Positions 8,961 to 19,167 of a DNA stretch of 64,000 nucleotides are shown piece after piece (the stretch's first letter is position 1; the number at the start of each line of letters is the position of its first letter). The notes beneath the pieces are model-generated. The model saw only the letters and a list, made by a program, of their open reading frames with translations, did no database searches and had not been told where the DNA came from. Source of the stretch: Cupriavidus taiwanensis (GTDB taxonomy: Bacteria > Pseudomonadota > Gammaproteobacteria > Burkholderiales > Burkholderiaceae); assembly GCF_900250075.1 (NCBI RefSeq), contig NZ_LT977070.1:1619634-1683633 (forward strand), given 5' to 3'. The translations under genes were made by a program, and so were the position numbers.

Positions 8961-9812
8961 TCAGCCCGCGGCGCGCTCGGCGGCTTCCAGCGTGTTGATC
9001 AGCAGCATGGTGATGGTCATGGGCCCGACCCCGCCCGGTACCGGCGTGATGTAGCCGGCGACTTCGCGCACGCCGGCGAAGTCTACATCGCCGCACAGCT
9101 TGCCGTGGTCATCGCGGTTCATGCCGACATCGATCACCACCGCGCCGGGCTTGACCATGTCGGCCGTGATCAGGTTGCGCTTGCCGACCGCGGCCACCAC
9201 CACGTCGGCGTCACGGGTGTGGGCGCCGATATCGCGGGTCTTGCTGTTGCAGATGGTGACGGTGGCGCCGGCCTGCAGCAGCAGCATCGCCATCGGCTTG
9301 CCGACGATATTGGAGGCGCCCACCACCACGGCGCGCGCGCCGCGCAGCGGATACTGGATCGATTCCAGCATCTTCATGCAGCCGTAGGGCGTGCACGGGC
9401 GGAACAGCGGGGCGCCGGTCATCAGCGCGCCAGCGTTGGCCACGTGGAAGCCGTCGACGTCCTTTTCCGGGGCGATTGCTTCGAGCACCTTGTGGCTGTC
9501 GATGTGCTTCGGCAGCGGCAGCTGCACCAGGATGCCGTGGATGCGGGGATCGCGGTTGAGGGCGTCGATGCGGGCCAGCAGGTCGGCCTCGGACAGGTCG
9601 GCCGGATAGCGGTCCAGCGACGAATGGAAGCCGTTGTCCTCGCAGGCCTTGACCTTGTTGCGCACATAGACCTGGCTGGCCGGGTCTTCGCCCACCAGCA
9701 CCACGGCCAGGCCGGGCTGGTGGCCGCGTTCGGTCAGGCGGGCGGCGCGCTGGGCGGCTTCGGAGCGGATTTGCTTGGCAAGGGCGTTGCCGTCGATCAG
9801 TTGGGCAGGCAT
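8961..9812 (-). CDS. folD: Methylenetetrahydrofolate dehydrogenase/cyclohydrolase
   Basis: A bifunctional folate enzyme of 283 residues that interconverts 5,10-methylene-, methenyl- and 10-formyl-tetrahydrofolate using NADP. Signatures are clear: [14 protein letters not shown] with the catalytic Lys, [12 protein letters not shown], the nucleotide-binding [17 protein letters not shown], and the C-terminal [14 protein letters not shown]. The start at 9812 gives [15 protein letters not shown], which lines up with family N-termini; the open frame upstream is low in folD-like character. The gene is divergent from the membrane-protein gene at 9973, with 160 bases between them. Confidence 0.96.
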   Translation of the reverse strand: MPAQLIDGNALAKQIRSEAAQRAARLTERGHQPGLAVVLVGEDPASQVYVRNKVKACEDNGFHSSLDRYPADLSEADLLARIDALNRDPRIHGILVQLPLPKHIDSHKVLEAIAPEKDVDGFHVANAGALMTGAPLFRPCTPYGCMKMLESIQYPLRGARAVVVGASNIVGKPMAMLLLQAGATVTICNSKTRDIGAHTRDADVVVAAVGKRNLITADMVKPGAVVIDVGMNRDDHGKLCGDVDFAGVREVAGYITPVPGGVGPMTITMLLINTLEAAERAAG

Positions 9813-9972
9813 GGGAGGCAGGACGGGGTGATGGCGAGAAGGTGACGGCGCCGGCCAGCGCAGGCGCGCGGCAGGGCCAAAGGCGGAATTATAAGGGTTG
9901 CGCGGGCCCTGTCGCACGGAGCTTGACCGCCGGCAGCCATCGCGCTGGCCAGGTACTGGTAGCATCGGCCGC

Positions 9973-10653
9973 ATGCCTACCGCGCTTGCCTCGACGCTAT
10001 CCGATCCGCTGCTGGTGCTGCTGTCCGTGTGCGGGCTGCTGTGGGCGCTGACGCGCCGGCCCTGGCGGCTGCTGCGCCGCGATGCGCTGCAGAATGCCTG
10101 GCTGGGCGCGATGCTGCTGGTGGCGCTGCTGTGGACGGTGCGCGCGACGCTGGCAGGCGGCATGGTGATCCAGCTGCTCGGCGCCACGCTGATGGTGACG
10201 CTGTTCGGGCTGCCGCTGGCGCTGCTGTCGCTGTTCGCCGCGGACGTGGTCTCGCTGCTGGGGCTGGAGTACCTGGCCGGGCACGGCTGGAGCCAGTTCG
10301 ACTGGGCCGCGCTATGGGTGCGCTATGTGTGGCTGGCGCTGCTGCCGGCGCTGCTCTCGGCGGGCCTGCAGGCGGCGATGCGGCGCCTGCTGCCGCGCCA
10401 TCCGTTCGTATTCATCCTGGGGCACGGGTATTTCACCGCCGGCCTGGCCGCGCTTGGGGCCGGGACGGCGCAGGCGGCCTGGCGCTACCTGGCCATGCCG
10501 GGACAGCCACTGAGCCTTGCCGACACCTTGCTCGGGGCCGTGATCCTCGCCTTCGGCGAAGCCTTCCTCACCGGCATGCTGGTCGCAGTGCTTGTGGTCT
10601 ATCGGCCACAGTGGGTGGTGACCTTCCGCGACGAGGATTACCTCGGGCGTTGA
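9973..10653 (+). CDS. CbiM-like integral membrane protein (energy-coupling-factor type permease)
   Basis: A 226-residue, very hydrophobic protein with six or seven predicted transmembrane helices, rich in Leu and Ala. It resembles the energy-coupling-factor permease family (CbiM fold) annotated in many Burkholderiales. The C-terminal [21 protein letters not shown] is the most family-like stretch. Classical CbiM works with CbiN, CbiQ and CbiO in cobalt or nickel uptake, but no partner gene is near here. The ATG at 9973 was chosen because the hydrophobic protein begins right after it. The transported substrate, or whether it transports at all, is unknown. Confidence 0.75.
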   Translation: MPTALASTLSDPLLVLLSVCGLLWALTRRPWRLLRRDALQNAWLGAMLLVALLWTVRATLAGGMVIQLLGATLMVTLFGLPLALLSLFAADVVSLLGLEYLAGHGWSQFDWAALWVRYVWLALLPALLSAGLQAAMRRLLPRHPFVFILGHGYFTAGLAALGAGTAQAAWRYLAMPGQPLSLADTLLGAVILAFGEAFLTGMLVAVLVVYRPQWVVTFRDEDYLGR

Positions 10654-10751
10654 GCTGTGGGCGGCAGGGCGTGGGGAAGTGGCGTGGGGAAGTGGCGCAG
10701 GGGGGCGCAGGTGCGGCCCACGGCCGCACCGTGCAAGCGGGCGCCAGCCGC

Positions 10752-11384
10752 TCAGCTGTTGCGCGACAGCGCCAGGCGCAGCAGGTCGGCGACGGTGTTG
10801 ACGTTGAGCTTTTCCATGATGTTGGCGCGGTGCGCCTCCACGGTCTTGATGGAAATGCCCAGGTCGTCGGCGATCTGCTTGTTCAGGCGGCCGGCCACGA
10901 TGCGCTCCAGCACCTGCTGCTCGCGCGTGGTCAGCTTGCCCAGCAGGTCCTTGGCGGCGCGCTGTTCGCGCGCGGTGGAGTGGTCGGTGCGGGCCTTCTG
11001 CAGCATGCGCTCGACCAGCGCGCGCAGCTCGGACTCGTCGAAGGGCTTTTCGATAAAGTCGATGGCGCCGCGCTTCATCGTCGATACCGCCATCGGCACG
11101 TCGCCGTGGCCGGTGATGAAGACGATCGGAATGTCGATCTGCTCGGCCAGCATGCGCTCCTGCAGCTCGGGCCCGCTCATGCCGGGCATGCGCACGTCCA
11201 GGATCAGGCAGGACACCTGGCTGGCGTCGTAGGCGGCGAGGAACTGCTCGGCGCTGGTAAAGCTGCGCACCTGATAGCCATTGCCCTCCAGCAGCCAGGT
11301 CAGCGAGTCGCGCATGGCTTCATCGTCGTCGACGATGAACACGGTCTCGCCGCGGTGGGGCGTGGGGTTTGGCGTTGCGGTCAT
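10752..11384 (-). CDS. Two-component response regulator, FixJ/NarL type
   Basis: A 210-residue regulator with a receiver domain (residues 10-125) and a LuxR-type helix-turn-helix (about 145-205). The receiver has the acidic pair in VFIVDDDEAMRDS, the phosphoacceptor Asp in CLILDVRMPGMSG, the switch Thr in VFITGHGD, and Lys in IEKPFDESEL. The output domain reads LTTREQQVLERIVAG and GISIKTVEAHRANIMEKL. The ATG at 11384 has GAGGAG ahead of it. It lies 159 bases downstream of the sensor kinase gene on the same strand, so the two are probably a pair of the FixL/FixJ or DctS/DctR type. The regulon is unknown. Confidence 0.93.
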   Translation of the reverse strand: MTATPNPTPHRGETVFIVDDDEAMRDSLTWLLEGNGYQVRSFTSAEQFLAAYDASQVSCLILDVRMPGMSGPELQERMLAEQIDIPIVFITGHGDVPMAVSTMKRGAIDFIEKPFDESELRALVERMLQKARTDHSTAREQRAAKDLLGKLTTREQQVLERIVAGRLNKQIADDLGISIKTVEAHRANIMEKLNVNTVADLLRLALSRNS

Positions 11385-11543
11385 GTAGTCTCCTCGGGAC
11401 AACAATTCATTGCTGCGAAGTGTAACCGGCAGCGGCCCCCTGTGGCGAGACAGGCCCCCCACGTCGGAGGGGGAGCGGCGCCGCCGGCGCGAGGCATCCG
11501 ATGATGCGCAAGGGTGCGCGTGGCCCGCGCGCGCGGGCTCTGC

Positions 11544-14156
11544 TTATTCGGCCACGGCTTCGGCGGGCGCCGCCTGCAGCGGCAGCATGATCTTGAATGT
11601 ACAACCGATGCCGTCGACATTGTTCTCGACCCACAGCCGGCCCTGGTGCGACTCGATGATCGAGCGGCAGATGTTCAGCCCCATGCCCATGCCGTCGGAC
11701 TTGGTGCTGAAGAAGGGCTCGAACAGCCGCTCCTTGGTGGCCTCGTCGACGCCCGGGCCCTGGTCGATCACGTCGATATGGACGTTGTCGCCGATCTCGC
11801 CTGGCTCGACCCGCGCGTGCAGCCGCACCACGCCGCCGGCGCGCATCGCCGGCAGCCCGGCCATGGCCTCGACCGCGTTCTTGAGCAGGTTCACCAGCAC
11901 CTGTTCGATCAGCACCGGATCGACATAGACCGTCAGCGGCGGCGCCGGCAGCCGGGTCAGGATGGTGACGCGGCGGCGCGTGGCTTCCAGGTCGGCCAGG
12001 CCCACGGCGTCGGCGACGATGTCGTGCAGCGCGGCCTCGCGCCGCTGCGGTTGGCTGCGCTTCACGAAGCCGCGGATGCGGCTGATGATGGTGCCGGCCC
12101 GCACCGCCTGCGCCGAGGTCTTCTCCAGCACCGGGATCAGGTCCTCGGGCGTGCTGCGGCCCGAATGCAGCCTCGCCACCGCGCCCATGCAGTAGTTGTT
12201 GATCGCGGCCAGCGGCTGGTTCAGCTCGTGCGCCAGCGACGACGCCATCTCGCCCATGGTGGTCAGGCGGCTGGTGAACTGCAACCGTTCTTCATGCTGG
12301 CGCGCCATTTCCTCGGCGGCCTTGCGCACGGTGATGTCGGTGGCGATCTGCATCTGCGCCAGGTGGCCGTCGACCCACTGGATATAGCGGCGGCGCACTT
12401 CGAACCATTTCTGCATGTCGGGCACGAACACCTCGCGCGCATCGGAAGCGTATGGCATCAGCTCCGAGGCCGGCAGGCCGGCATAGGCATCGACATAGTC
12501 GGTGTTGTCGCTGGAAACCTGGTCCTTGTCGAGCTCGTCGCCGGCCAGCTTGACGTGGCCCTCGGCCTCCCAGCCGAACAGCTGGCGGTAGTAGCGGTTG
12601 GCGAACAGCAGTTCGGCCTTGTCGGTGGCCAGCACCGACACCGCGGCGTCCAGGCTTTCCAGCACGGTGGTGAAGCGGTCGTGCGCGGCGGCCAGTTCCT
12701 CGCGCGCGCGCTTGGGCTCGGTGATGTCCGTCATCGAGCTCATCCAGCCGGTATGGCGGCCGCGGCTGTCGACCAGCGGCGACACGTACATGCGGGCGTA
12801 GAAGCTGCTGCCGTCGCGGCGCATCACGCGCATCTCGTAGCCGCCGGCGGGCGACTTGCCCTGCAGCGTCAGGTCGATCTGCTTCTGCATCTCCTGCTGG
12901 TCGTTGGGCGGCCAGTAGGGGAAGGGCGGCAGGCGCCCGACCAGGTCGTTCTCCTGCCAGCCGGTCATGCGGCAGAAGGCCGGATTGACGTAGGTGATGC
13001 GGCCGTTCAGGTCGAGCGCGCGCAGGCCGATCAGCATCGAGTTTTCCATCGCGCGCCGGAACGAGGTCTCGGCCAGCAGCGCACGCTGCGCCTCGGAGCG
13101 GCGGCTGGTGTGCCGCCACATGCTCCACAGGCTCCACAGCAGGAAGCAGGACAACCCCACCACCAGCCACAGCAGCATGTTGTTGGGCAGGTTCGATGCC
13201 GGTGGGTAGGCGTCGGCGCGCAGCGACAGCGAATGGCCCGGCGGGTCGAGCAGCACCTCATACGACAGCGCGTTGCCCGGCACCGGCCGCAGCGAGGTGC
13301 TGGCACGGGTCTGGTTGTTCTTGTCGATCAGCGAGAAGCGGTAGCGCTCGGTCAGCTCGGGCGGCAGCAGGTGGGTCAGGATGCCGTTGATCGAATACAG
13401 CGCGCCCAGCGTGCCGAGGAACTCGTTGTCGCGCACGATCGGGACTTCCATCAGCATGAAGCTGTCGCCGCGTTCGTTGACCAGCGGTCGCGAGTAGACC
13501 ACGCGCTGGGTCTCGCGCGCGGCGTCGAAGGTGTCGAGCACTTCGGGCTCGAGCGGCTGGTCCTGGTTTTCGCGCAGGCGGCTGGCGAATTCGGACGTCG
13601 ACGGCAGCGACCAGCGGCCCCGCTTGGTGGCGTCGAGCCAGTTGATGAAGACGATCTCGGGGTTCTCGCGCAGGATTTCCTGCGCCGCGGTGCGGTAGGC
13701 ACCCTGCTCCAGCTGCGCGGCGGCGATGTCGCGCGCGAGCGAGGCCAACTGGTCCTGGTTGCTCAGCAGCGACAGGCGCACGCGCTGCTGCGCCCACGCC
13801 GCGTCGCGGTACAGCGCGTCGCGCTGCTGCTGGCGTTCGGTCTCGTGCAGCGACCACAGGATCACGCCCATCGCCACGGTGAAGAGCACAATGGCAACCA
13901 GCGGGATGAACATGAACCAGCTGGTGGCGACCAGGTTGCGCCAGCGCAGCCACCACAGGCCGCGCGGCGGCGCCACCGGGACGCCGTCGTCCGGTCCCAG
14001 CGCTTCGATCGGCCCCAGGCCGGCCGCCGGAGAAGGCGCATGCGGGACCTGCGCGGACTCGCCGCCGGCGGCCTTGGCTGTACCCAACGCATCGGAGGGA
14101 AGCATGGCGGCACGCAGGCTGCGGAAAAGACGGTCGAGGCGGTTGAAAAACGGCAT
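11544..14156 (-). CDS. Membrane PAS-domain sensor histidine kinase
   Basis: An 870-residue sensor of the DctB/DctS-like kind. After a Pro-rich cytosolic start there is a membrane helix at about 80-102, a periplasmic sensory domain of about 215 residues, and a second helix at about 320-340 (LLWLVVGLSCFLLW). Two PAS domains follow (one with RITYVNPAFCRMTGWQ, one with LLFANRYYRQLFGW). The kinase core has the phosphoacceptor His in SSLAHELNQPLAAINNYC. The ATP-binding part has VNLLKNAVEAM, DQGPGVDEATKERLFEPFF and GMGLNICRSIIESH. The start at 14156 gives MPFFNRLDRLF; an upstream in-frame extension runs through the likely promoter region. The ligand is not known. It is divergent from the pyruvate dehydrogenase operon. 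Confidence 0.92.
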   Translation of the reverse strand: MPFFNRLDRLFRSLRAAMLPSDALGTAKAAGGESAQVPHAPSPAAGLGPIEALGPDDGVPVAPPRGLWWLRWRNLVATSWFMFIPLVAIVLFTVAMGVILWSLHETERQQQRDALYRDAAWAQQRVRLSLLSNQDQLASLARDIAAAQLEQGAYRTAAQEILRENPEIVFINWLDATKRGRWSLPSTSEFASRLRENQDQPLEPEVLDTFDAARETQRVVYSRPLVNERGDSFMLMEVPIVRDNEFLGTLGALYSINGILTHLLPPELTERYRFSLIDKNNQTRASTSLRPVPGNALSYEVLLDPPGHSLSLRADAYPPASNLPNNMLLWLVVGLSCFLLWSLWSMWRHTSRRSEAQRALLAETSFRRAMENSMLIGLRALDLNGRITYVNPAFCRMTGWQENDLVGRLPPFPYWPPNDQQEMQKQIDLTLQGKSPAGGYEMRVMRRDGSSFYARMYVSPLVDSRGRHTGWMSSMTDITEPKRAREELAAAHDRFTTVLESLDAAVSVLATDKAELLFANRYYRQLFGWEAEGHVKLAGDELDKDQVSSDNTDYVDAYAGLPASELMPYASDAREVFVPDMQKWFEVRRRYIQWVDGHLAQMQIATDITVRKAAEEMARQHEERLQFTSRLTTMGEMASSLAHELNQPLAAINNYCMGAVARLHSGRSTPEDLIPVLEKTSAQAVRAGTIISRIRGFVKRSQPQRREAALHDIVADAVGLADLEATRRRVTILTRLPAPPLTVYVDPVLIEQVLVNLLKNAVEAMAGLPAMRAGGVVRLHARVEPGEIGDNVHIDVIDQGPGVDEATKERLFEPFFSTKSDGMGMGLNICRSIIESHQGRLWVENNVDGIGCTFKIMLPLQAAPAEAVAE

Positions 14157-14580
14157 GGGAGGGATTGACGGCTGACCGACCAGTGTACCGAGATTATTGC
14201 GGTGCGTCGCTTGGGGAAAGCGCCAATGAAATCCCGGCGCCGCGTGCCGGCGCTGGCAGGATGGAGGCACGGGGCATGCGGCTCGGGCTGTGATTCTTGG
14301 TGCGCTGCCGCATAATTCCACATTATAAAAAACGATATCGCAATTTGAAAATTTCCCTTGTGCTCGCCATTGGGCTTCCATAGAATCGGTCCGACCCAAG
14401 AATGCGGGCGGTAGCCATGCGCCTGCCGCGCGGAGAAACCGGAACAGGTTTCCCGGCGGCGGCCCCGATGCAAGGCGGCAATGGCGCCGATCTCCGCAAG
14501 TCGGTGCGAGTCATACGTTGAGTCGTGTCCGGCGCTGCCAGCGCGGACGCGGAAGCCAAGAATTCACCCAGGAGACAGTC
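14157..14580. other. Divergent control region between the sensor kinase and aceE
   Basis: No gene is seen in these 424 bases. The stretch 14311-14360 is clearly A+T-rich (cataattccacattataaa and the following acgatatcgcaatttg) in otherwise G+C-rich DNA. This is a likely place for regulator binding and promoter melting. A probable aceE promoter lies at its right edge and leaves a leader of about 190 bases. No promoter for the kinase gene stood out. Confidence 0.5.
14358..14386 (+). promoter_or_regulatory. Candidate sigma-70 promoter of the pyruvate dehydrogenase operon
   Basis: TTGTGC (14358-14363) and TAGAAT (14381-14386) are separated by 17 bases on the plus strand. Transcription would start near 14393, leaving a leader of about 190 bases before aceE. 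The A+T-rich patch just upstream could act as an UP element or operator. Confidence 0.5.
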
Positions 14581-17268
14581 ATGTCCGCCGTACCAGAGCA
14601 GATCCTCGGCGCCTCGAGCGCCAACGACGCCGATCCCCAGGAAACCCATGAATGGCTCGACGCCCTGCAGGGCGTGCTGGCCGCGGAAGGCCCGGCGCGT
14701 GCCGCCTTCCTGATCGACAAGCAGATCGAATACGCACGCGTGAACGGCGTGACCCAGCCGTTCCACGCCGAGACGCAATACATCAACACCATCCCGGTCG
14801 AGCAGCAGGCCCGCATCCCCGGCGACCAGGACATCGAGCACCGGATCCGCTCGTACACCCGCTGGAACGCCATGGCGATGGTGCTGCGCGCCAACAAGCA
14901 CACCAATGTCGGCGGCCATATCTCGTCGTTTGCCTCGGCGGCCACGCTGTACGACGTCGGCTACAACCACTTCTGGCGCGCGCCGTCAGAGCAGAGCGGC
15001 GGCGACCTGGTCTTCGTGCAGGGCCACTCGGCGCCGGGCGTGTACTCGCGCGCCTTCCTGCTCGGTCGCCTGACGCCCGACCAACTCGATAACTTCCGCC
15101 AGGAAGTCGACGGCAAGGGCATCTCGTCGTACCCGCACCCGTGGCTGATGCCGGACTTCTGGCAGTTCCCGACGGTGTCGATGGGCCTGGGCCCGATCAT
15201 GGCCATCTACCAGGCCCGCTTCATGAAGTACCTGGACAGCCGCGGCCTGGCCAAGGCCGGCGACCGCAAGGTCTGGGCCTTCCTGGGCGACGGCGAGACC
15301 GACGAGCCGGAATCGCTGGGCGCGATCGGCATGGCCGGCCGCGAAAAGCTCGACAACCTGGTCTTCGTCATCAACTGCAATCTGCAGCGCCTGGACGGCC
15401 CGGTGCGCGGCAACGGCAAGATCATCCAGGAACTGGAGTCCGAGTTCCGCGGCGCCGGCTGGAACGTGATCAAGGTGGTGTGGGGCAGCAAGTGGGACGC
15501 GCTGCTGGCGCGCGACACCAAGGGCCTGCTGATGAAGCGCATGATGGAATGCGTGGACGGCGAGTACCAGACCATGAAGGCCAAGGACGGCGCCTACGTG
15601 CGCGAGCACTTCTTCAACACGCCCGAGCTCAAGGCCATGGTCGCCGACTGGTCCGACGAGGACATCTGGCGCCTGAACCGCGGTGGCCACGACCCGCACA
15701 AGATCTACGCCGCCTACAAGGCCGCCAGCGAGCACAAGGGCCAGCCCACGCTGATCCTGGCCAAGACCATCAAGGGCTATGGCATGGGCGACGCCGGCCA
15801 GGCCATGAACGTCGCGCACCAGCAGAAGAAGATGCCGGTCGACGCGATCCGCAAGTTCCGCGACCAGTTCAACATCCCGGTCGCCGACGACAAGCTGGAA
15901 GAAGTGCCGTACATCACCTTCGAGGAAGGCTCGAAGGAACTGGAATACATGCGCCAGGCGCGCATGAACCTGGGCGGCTACCTGCCGGCGCGCCGCCAGA
16001 AGGCCGAAGCGCTGCAGGTGCCCGAGCTGAAGGCGTTCGAAGCGCTGCTCAAGGCCACCGGCGAAGGCCGCGAAGTGTCCACCACCATGGCCTTCGTGCG
16101 GATCCTGAACACGCTGCTGAAGGACAAGCAGATCGGCAAGCACGTGGTGCCCATCGTCCCGGACGAGTCGCGCACCTTCGGCATGGAAGGCCTGTTCCGC
16201 CAGGTCGGCATCTGGAACCAGGAAGGCCAGAAATACGTGCCGGAAGACCATGACCAGCTGATGTTCTACAAGGAATCGCAGACTGGCCAGGTGCTGCAGG
16301 AAGGCATCAACGAAGCCGGCGCCATGTGCGACTGGATCGCTGCCGCGACGTCGTACTCGACCCACGGCGTGCAGATGATCCCGTTCTACATCTACTACTC
16401 GATGTTCGGCATCCAGCGTATCGGCGACCTGTGCTGGGCCGCCGCCGACATGCGCTCGCGCGGCTTCCTGCTGGGCGGCACCGCCGGCCGCACCACGCTG
16501 AACGGCGAAGGGCTGCAGCATGAAGACGGCCATTCGCACGTGTTCCACGCCGTCATCCCGAACTGCATCTCGTACGACCCGACCTTCCAGTACGAACTGG
16601 CGGTGATCATGCAGGACGGCCTGCGCCGCATGTATGCCGAACAGGAAGACGTCTACTACTACCTGACGGTGATGAACGAGAACTACGAGCACCCGGAAAT
16701 GCCGGCTGGCGTAGAGCAGGACATCGTCAAGGGCATGTACCAGTTCCGCAAGGGCGTCGAGAACAGCAACGCGCCGCGCGTGCAGCTGCTGGGCTCGGGC
16801 ACGATCTTCCGCGAGGTGATCGCCGCGGCCGAGCTGCTGAAGAAGGACTGGGGCGTCGAATCCGACCTGTGGGGCTGCCCGAGCTTCACCGAGCTGGCGC
16901 GCGACGGCCAGGCCGCCGAGCGCTACAACCTGCTGCATCCGGCCGAGACCCAGCGCGAAGCCTTTGTCACGCAGAAGCTGAAGTCGGCGCGCGGCCCGGT
17001 GATTGCCTCGACCGACTACGTGCGCACCTTCGCCGAGCAGATCCGTCCGTACGTGCCGCGCCGCTACGTGGTGCTGGGCACCGACGGCTTCGGCCGCTCG
17101 GACACGCGCGAGAAGCTGCGCCACTTCTTCGAAGTGGACCGCTACTGGGTCACGCTGGCCGCGCTCAAGGCGCTGGCCGACGAAGGCGCGATCGGCCGCG
17201 ACAAGGTCGCCGAGGCCATCAAGAAGTACAACCTCGACCCGAACAAGCCCAACCCGATGTCGGTCTGA
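14581..17268 (+). CDS. aceE: Pyruvate dehydrogenase E1, homodimeric type
   Basis: An 895-residue thiamine-diphosphate enzyme that decarboxylates pyruvate and reductively acetylates the lipoyl group of E2. The length and the single-chain form match E. coli-type AceE (about 887). Thiamine-diphosphate binding is visible in FLGDGETDEPESLGAI followed by LVFVINCNLQRLDGPVRGNG. Other AceE segments are NVGGHISSFASAATLYDVGYNHF and LGGTAGRTTLNGEGLQHEDG. The ATG at 14581 has AGGAGA 6 to 7 bases before it, in the phrase caggagacagtcATG. It is the first gene of an operon with E2, a proteasome-like protein and E3. Confidence 0.97.
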   Translation: MSAVPEQILGASSANDADPQETHEWLDALQGVLAAEGPARAAFLIDKQIEYARVNGVTQPFHAETQYINTIPVEQQARIPGDQDIEHRIRSYTRWNAMAMVLRANKHTNVGGHISSFASAATLYDVGYNHFWRAPSEQSGGDLVFVQGHSAPGVYSRAFLLGRLTPDQLDNFRQEVDGKGISSYPHPWLMPDFWQFPTVSMGLGPIMAIYQARFMKYLDSRGLAKAGDRKVWAFLGDGETDEPESLGAIGMAGREKLDNLVFVINCNLQRLDGPVRGNGKIIQELESEFRGAGWNVIKVVWGSKWDALLARDTKGLLMKRMMECVDGEYQTMKAKDGAYVREHFFNTPELKAMVADWSDEDIWRLNRGGHDPHKIYAAYKAASEHKGQPTLILAKTIKGYGMGDAGQAMNVAHQQKKMPVDAIRKFRDQFNIPVADDKLEEVPYITFEEGSKELEYMRQARMNLGGYLPARRQKAEALQVPELKAFEALLKATGEGREVSTTMAFVRILNTLLKDKQIGKHVVPIVPDESRTFGMEGLFRQVGIWNQEGQKYVPEDHDQLMFYKESQTGQVLQEGINEAGAMCDWIAAATSYSTHGVQMIPFYIYYSMFGIQRIGDLCWAAADMRSRGFLLGGTAGRTTLNGEGLQHEDGHSHVFHAVIPNCISYDPTFQYELAVIMQDGLRRMYAEQEDVYYYLTVMNENYEHPEMPAGVEQDIVKGMYQFRKGVENSNAPRVQLLGSGTIFREVIAAAELLKKDWGVESDLWGCPSFTELARDGQAAERYNLLHPAETQREAFVTQKLKSARGPVIASTDYVRTFAEQIRPYVPRRYVVLGTDGFGRSDTREKLRHFFEVDRYWVTLAALKALADEGAIGRDKVAEAIKKYNLDPNKPNPMSV

Positions 17269-17434
17269 TCCGGCAGCCTGCACCCACCCCCGCAGTACGG
17301 CAACGCCGTGCCGCGGGCGCCCCGGCACAGTCCCGATGGCGCCTTGCGGCATGGCGGCGTGACAGAAGCGGGCGGCGAAGGTAATCTCGCCGCTTGCGGA
17401 TGTCGCGCGTGCCGGCCTGCTCAGGAGACACTGA

Positions 17435-19108
17435 ATGAGTCAAGCAATTGAAATCAAGGTGCCGGATATCGGCGACTATGACGCCGTCCCCGTCATCGAA
17501 GTGCATGTGAAACCCGGCGACAGCATCAACGCGGAAGACGCGCTGGTGACGCTGGAATCGGACAAGGCCACCATGGACGTGCCCTCGCCGCAGGCCGGCG
17601 TGGTCAAGGACGTCCGCATCAAGGTGGGCGACAACGTGTCCGAAGGCTCGGTGCTGGTGATGCTCGAAGCGGCGAACGAGGCCTCCGCGGCACCGTCCGC
17701 CGCCGCGCCCGCTCCGGCGCCTGCCGCCGCGGCACCTGCGCCCGCTCCCGCGCCGGCAGCTGCTCCCGCGGCTGCGCCTGCTGCCGGCGGTGGCGGCACA
17801 GTCGAGGTCAAGGTGCCCGATATCGGCGACTACGATGCCGTGCCGGTCATCGAAGTCCACGTCAAGCCGGGCGACACCATCAACGCGGAAGACGCGCTGG
17901 TGACGCTGGAATCCGACAAGGCAACCATGGACGTGCCGTCGCCGCAGGGCGGCGTGGTCAAGGAAGTCAAGGTCAAGGTTGGCGACAATGTGTCCGAAGG
18001 CACGCTGCTGCTGATCCTGGAAGGCGCCGCCGGCGCGGCCGCCGCACCGGCTCCGGCTGCCGCGGCGGCCCCGGCCCCGGCCCCGGCCGCAGCCAGCGCG
18101 CCCGTCCCGGCCCCCGCGCCCACGGCTGCCCCCGCGCCGGCAGCAGCGCCCGCCGCCGCGCCGGCAGTCGCTGGCGTAAGCGGCAAGGCCGCCCATGCCA
18201 GCCCCTCGGTGCGCAAGTTCGCGCGCGAGCTGGGCGTCGACGTGTCGCGCGTGGCCGGCACCGGCCCCAAGGGCCGCATCACCCAGCAGGACGTGCAGAG
18301 CTACGTCAAGGGCGTGATGACCGGCCAGGCCGCCGCGCCGGCCCAGGCCGCCGCGGCTGGCGGCGGCGGTGGCGAGCTTGGCCTGCTGCCGTGGCCGAAG
18401 GTCGATTTCACCCGCTTCGGCGAGGTCGAAAGCAAGGCCCTGTCGCGCATCAAGAAGATTTCCGGCGCCAACCTGCACCGCAACTGGGTCATGATCCCGC
18501 ACGTCACCAACCATGACGAAGCGGACATCACCGAGCTGGAAGCCTTCCGCGTGCAGCTGAACAAGGAAAACGAGAAGTCCGGCATCAAGGTGACCATGCT
18601 GGCCTTCATGATCAAGGCCACGGTCGCGGCGCTGAAGAAGTTCCCCAACTTCAATGCCTCGCTCGATGGCGACAACCTGGTGCTGAAGAAATACTTCAAC
18701 ATCGGTTTTGCCGCCGACACCCCGAACGGCCTGGTCGTGCCGGTGATCAAGGACGCCGACAAGAAGGGCGTGCTCGAGATCAGCCAGGAAATGAGCGAGC
18801 TGGCCAAGCTGGCGCGCGACGGCAAGCTCAAGCCGGACCAGATGCAGGGCGGCTGCTTCTCGATCTCGTCGCTGGGCGGCCTGGGCGGTACGTACTTCAC
18901 GCCGATCATCAATGCGCCGGAAGTGGCCATCATGGGCGTGTGCAAGTCGTTCCAGAAACCGGTGTGGGACGGCAAGCAGTTCGTGCCGCGCCTGACGCTG
19001 CCGCTGTCGCTGTCGTGGGACCACCGCGTCATCGACGGTGCCGAGGCCGCGCGCTTCAACACGTACTTTGCGCAATTGCTGGCGGACTTCCGCCGTATCC
19101 TGCTCTAA
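17435..19108 (+). CDS. aceF: Pyruvate dehydrogenase E2 (dihydrolipoamide acetyltransferase)
   Basis: A 557-residue core subunit that carries acetyl groups on swinging lipoyl arms to coenzyme A. Two lipoyl domains are present (about 2-76 and 120-195), each with [13 protein letters not shown]; the lipoylated lysines are Lys44 and Lys162. Long Ala/Pro linkers separate them. The E1/E3-binding domain is at about 250-285 ([20 protein letters not shown]). The acetyltransferase domain ends with the active-site motif around [15 protein letters not shown] (His530, Asp534). E. coli has three lipoyl domains; two is usual for this group. The near-identical lipoyl repeats in DNA could recombine. AGGAGA precedes the ATG. 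Confidence 0.97.
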   Translation: MSQAIEIKVPDIGDYDAVPVIEVHVKPGDSINAEDALVTLESDKATMDVPSPQAGVVKDVRIKVGDNVSEGSVLVMLEAANEASAAPSAAAPAPAPAAAAPAPAPAPAAAPAAAPAAGGGGTVEVKVPDIGDYDAVPVIEVHVKPGDTINAEDALVTLESDKATMDVPSPQGGVVKEVKVKVGDNVSEGTLLLILEGAAGAAAAPAPAAAAAPAPAPAAASAPVPAPAPTAAPAPAAAPAAAPAVAGVSGKAAHASPSVRKFARELGVDVSRVAGTGPKGRITQQDVQSYVKGVMTGQAAAPAQAAAAGGGGGELGLLPWPKVDFTRFGEVESKALSRIKKISGANLHRNWVMIPHVTNHDEADITELEAFRVQLNKENEKSGIKVTMLAFMIKATVAALKKFPNFNASLDGDNLVLKKYFNIGFAADTPNGLVVPVIKDADKKGVLEISQEMSELAKLARDGKLKPDQMQGGCFSISSLGGLGGTYFTPIINAPEVAIMGVCKSFQKPVWDGKQFVPRLTLPLSLSWDHRVIDGAEAARFNTYFAQLLADFRRILL

Positions 19109-19167
19109 CTCGGCAGCGCGCACCGGCATTGCCGGTGTGCGCCCAAGCCTGACGATAGGAGCGAGCC

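Noticed and set aside
10667..10695. Short tandem repeat of ggcgtggggaagt between the CbiM-like gene and the response regulator
   Set aside because: Only two copies and no nearby structure; likely simple-sequence slippage.
11514..14168. An 884-codon open frame opposite the sensor kinase
   Set aside because: The minus-strand frame has complete PAS and kinase motifs; the plus-strand frame is its shadow.
14986..17352. A 788-codon open frame antisense to aceE
   Set aside because: It mirrors a highly conserved gene in G+C-rich DNA, where antisense stops are rare. Its composition is His/Arg/Ala-rich with no family resemblance and no ribosome site.
17435..18200. Internal DNA repeat in aceF taken as a mobile repeat
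   Set aside because: It is the pair of lipoyl domains and their Ala/Pro linkers, a normal protein feature.
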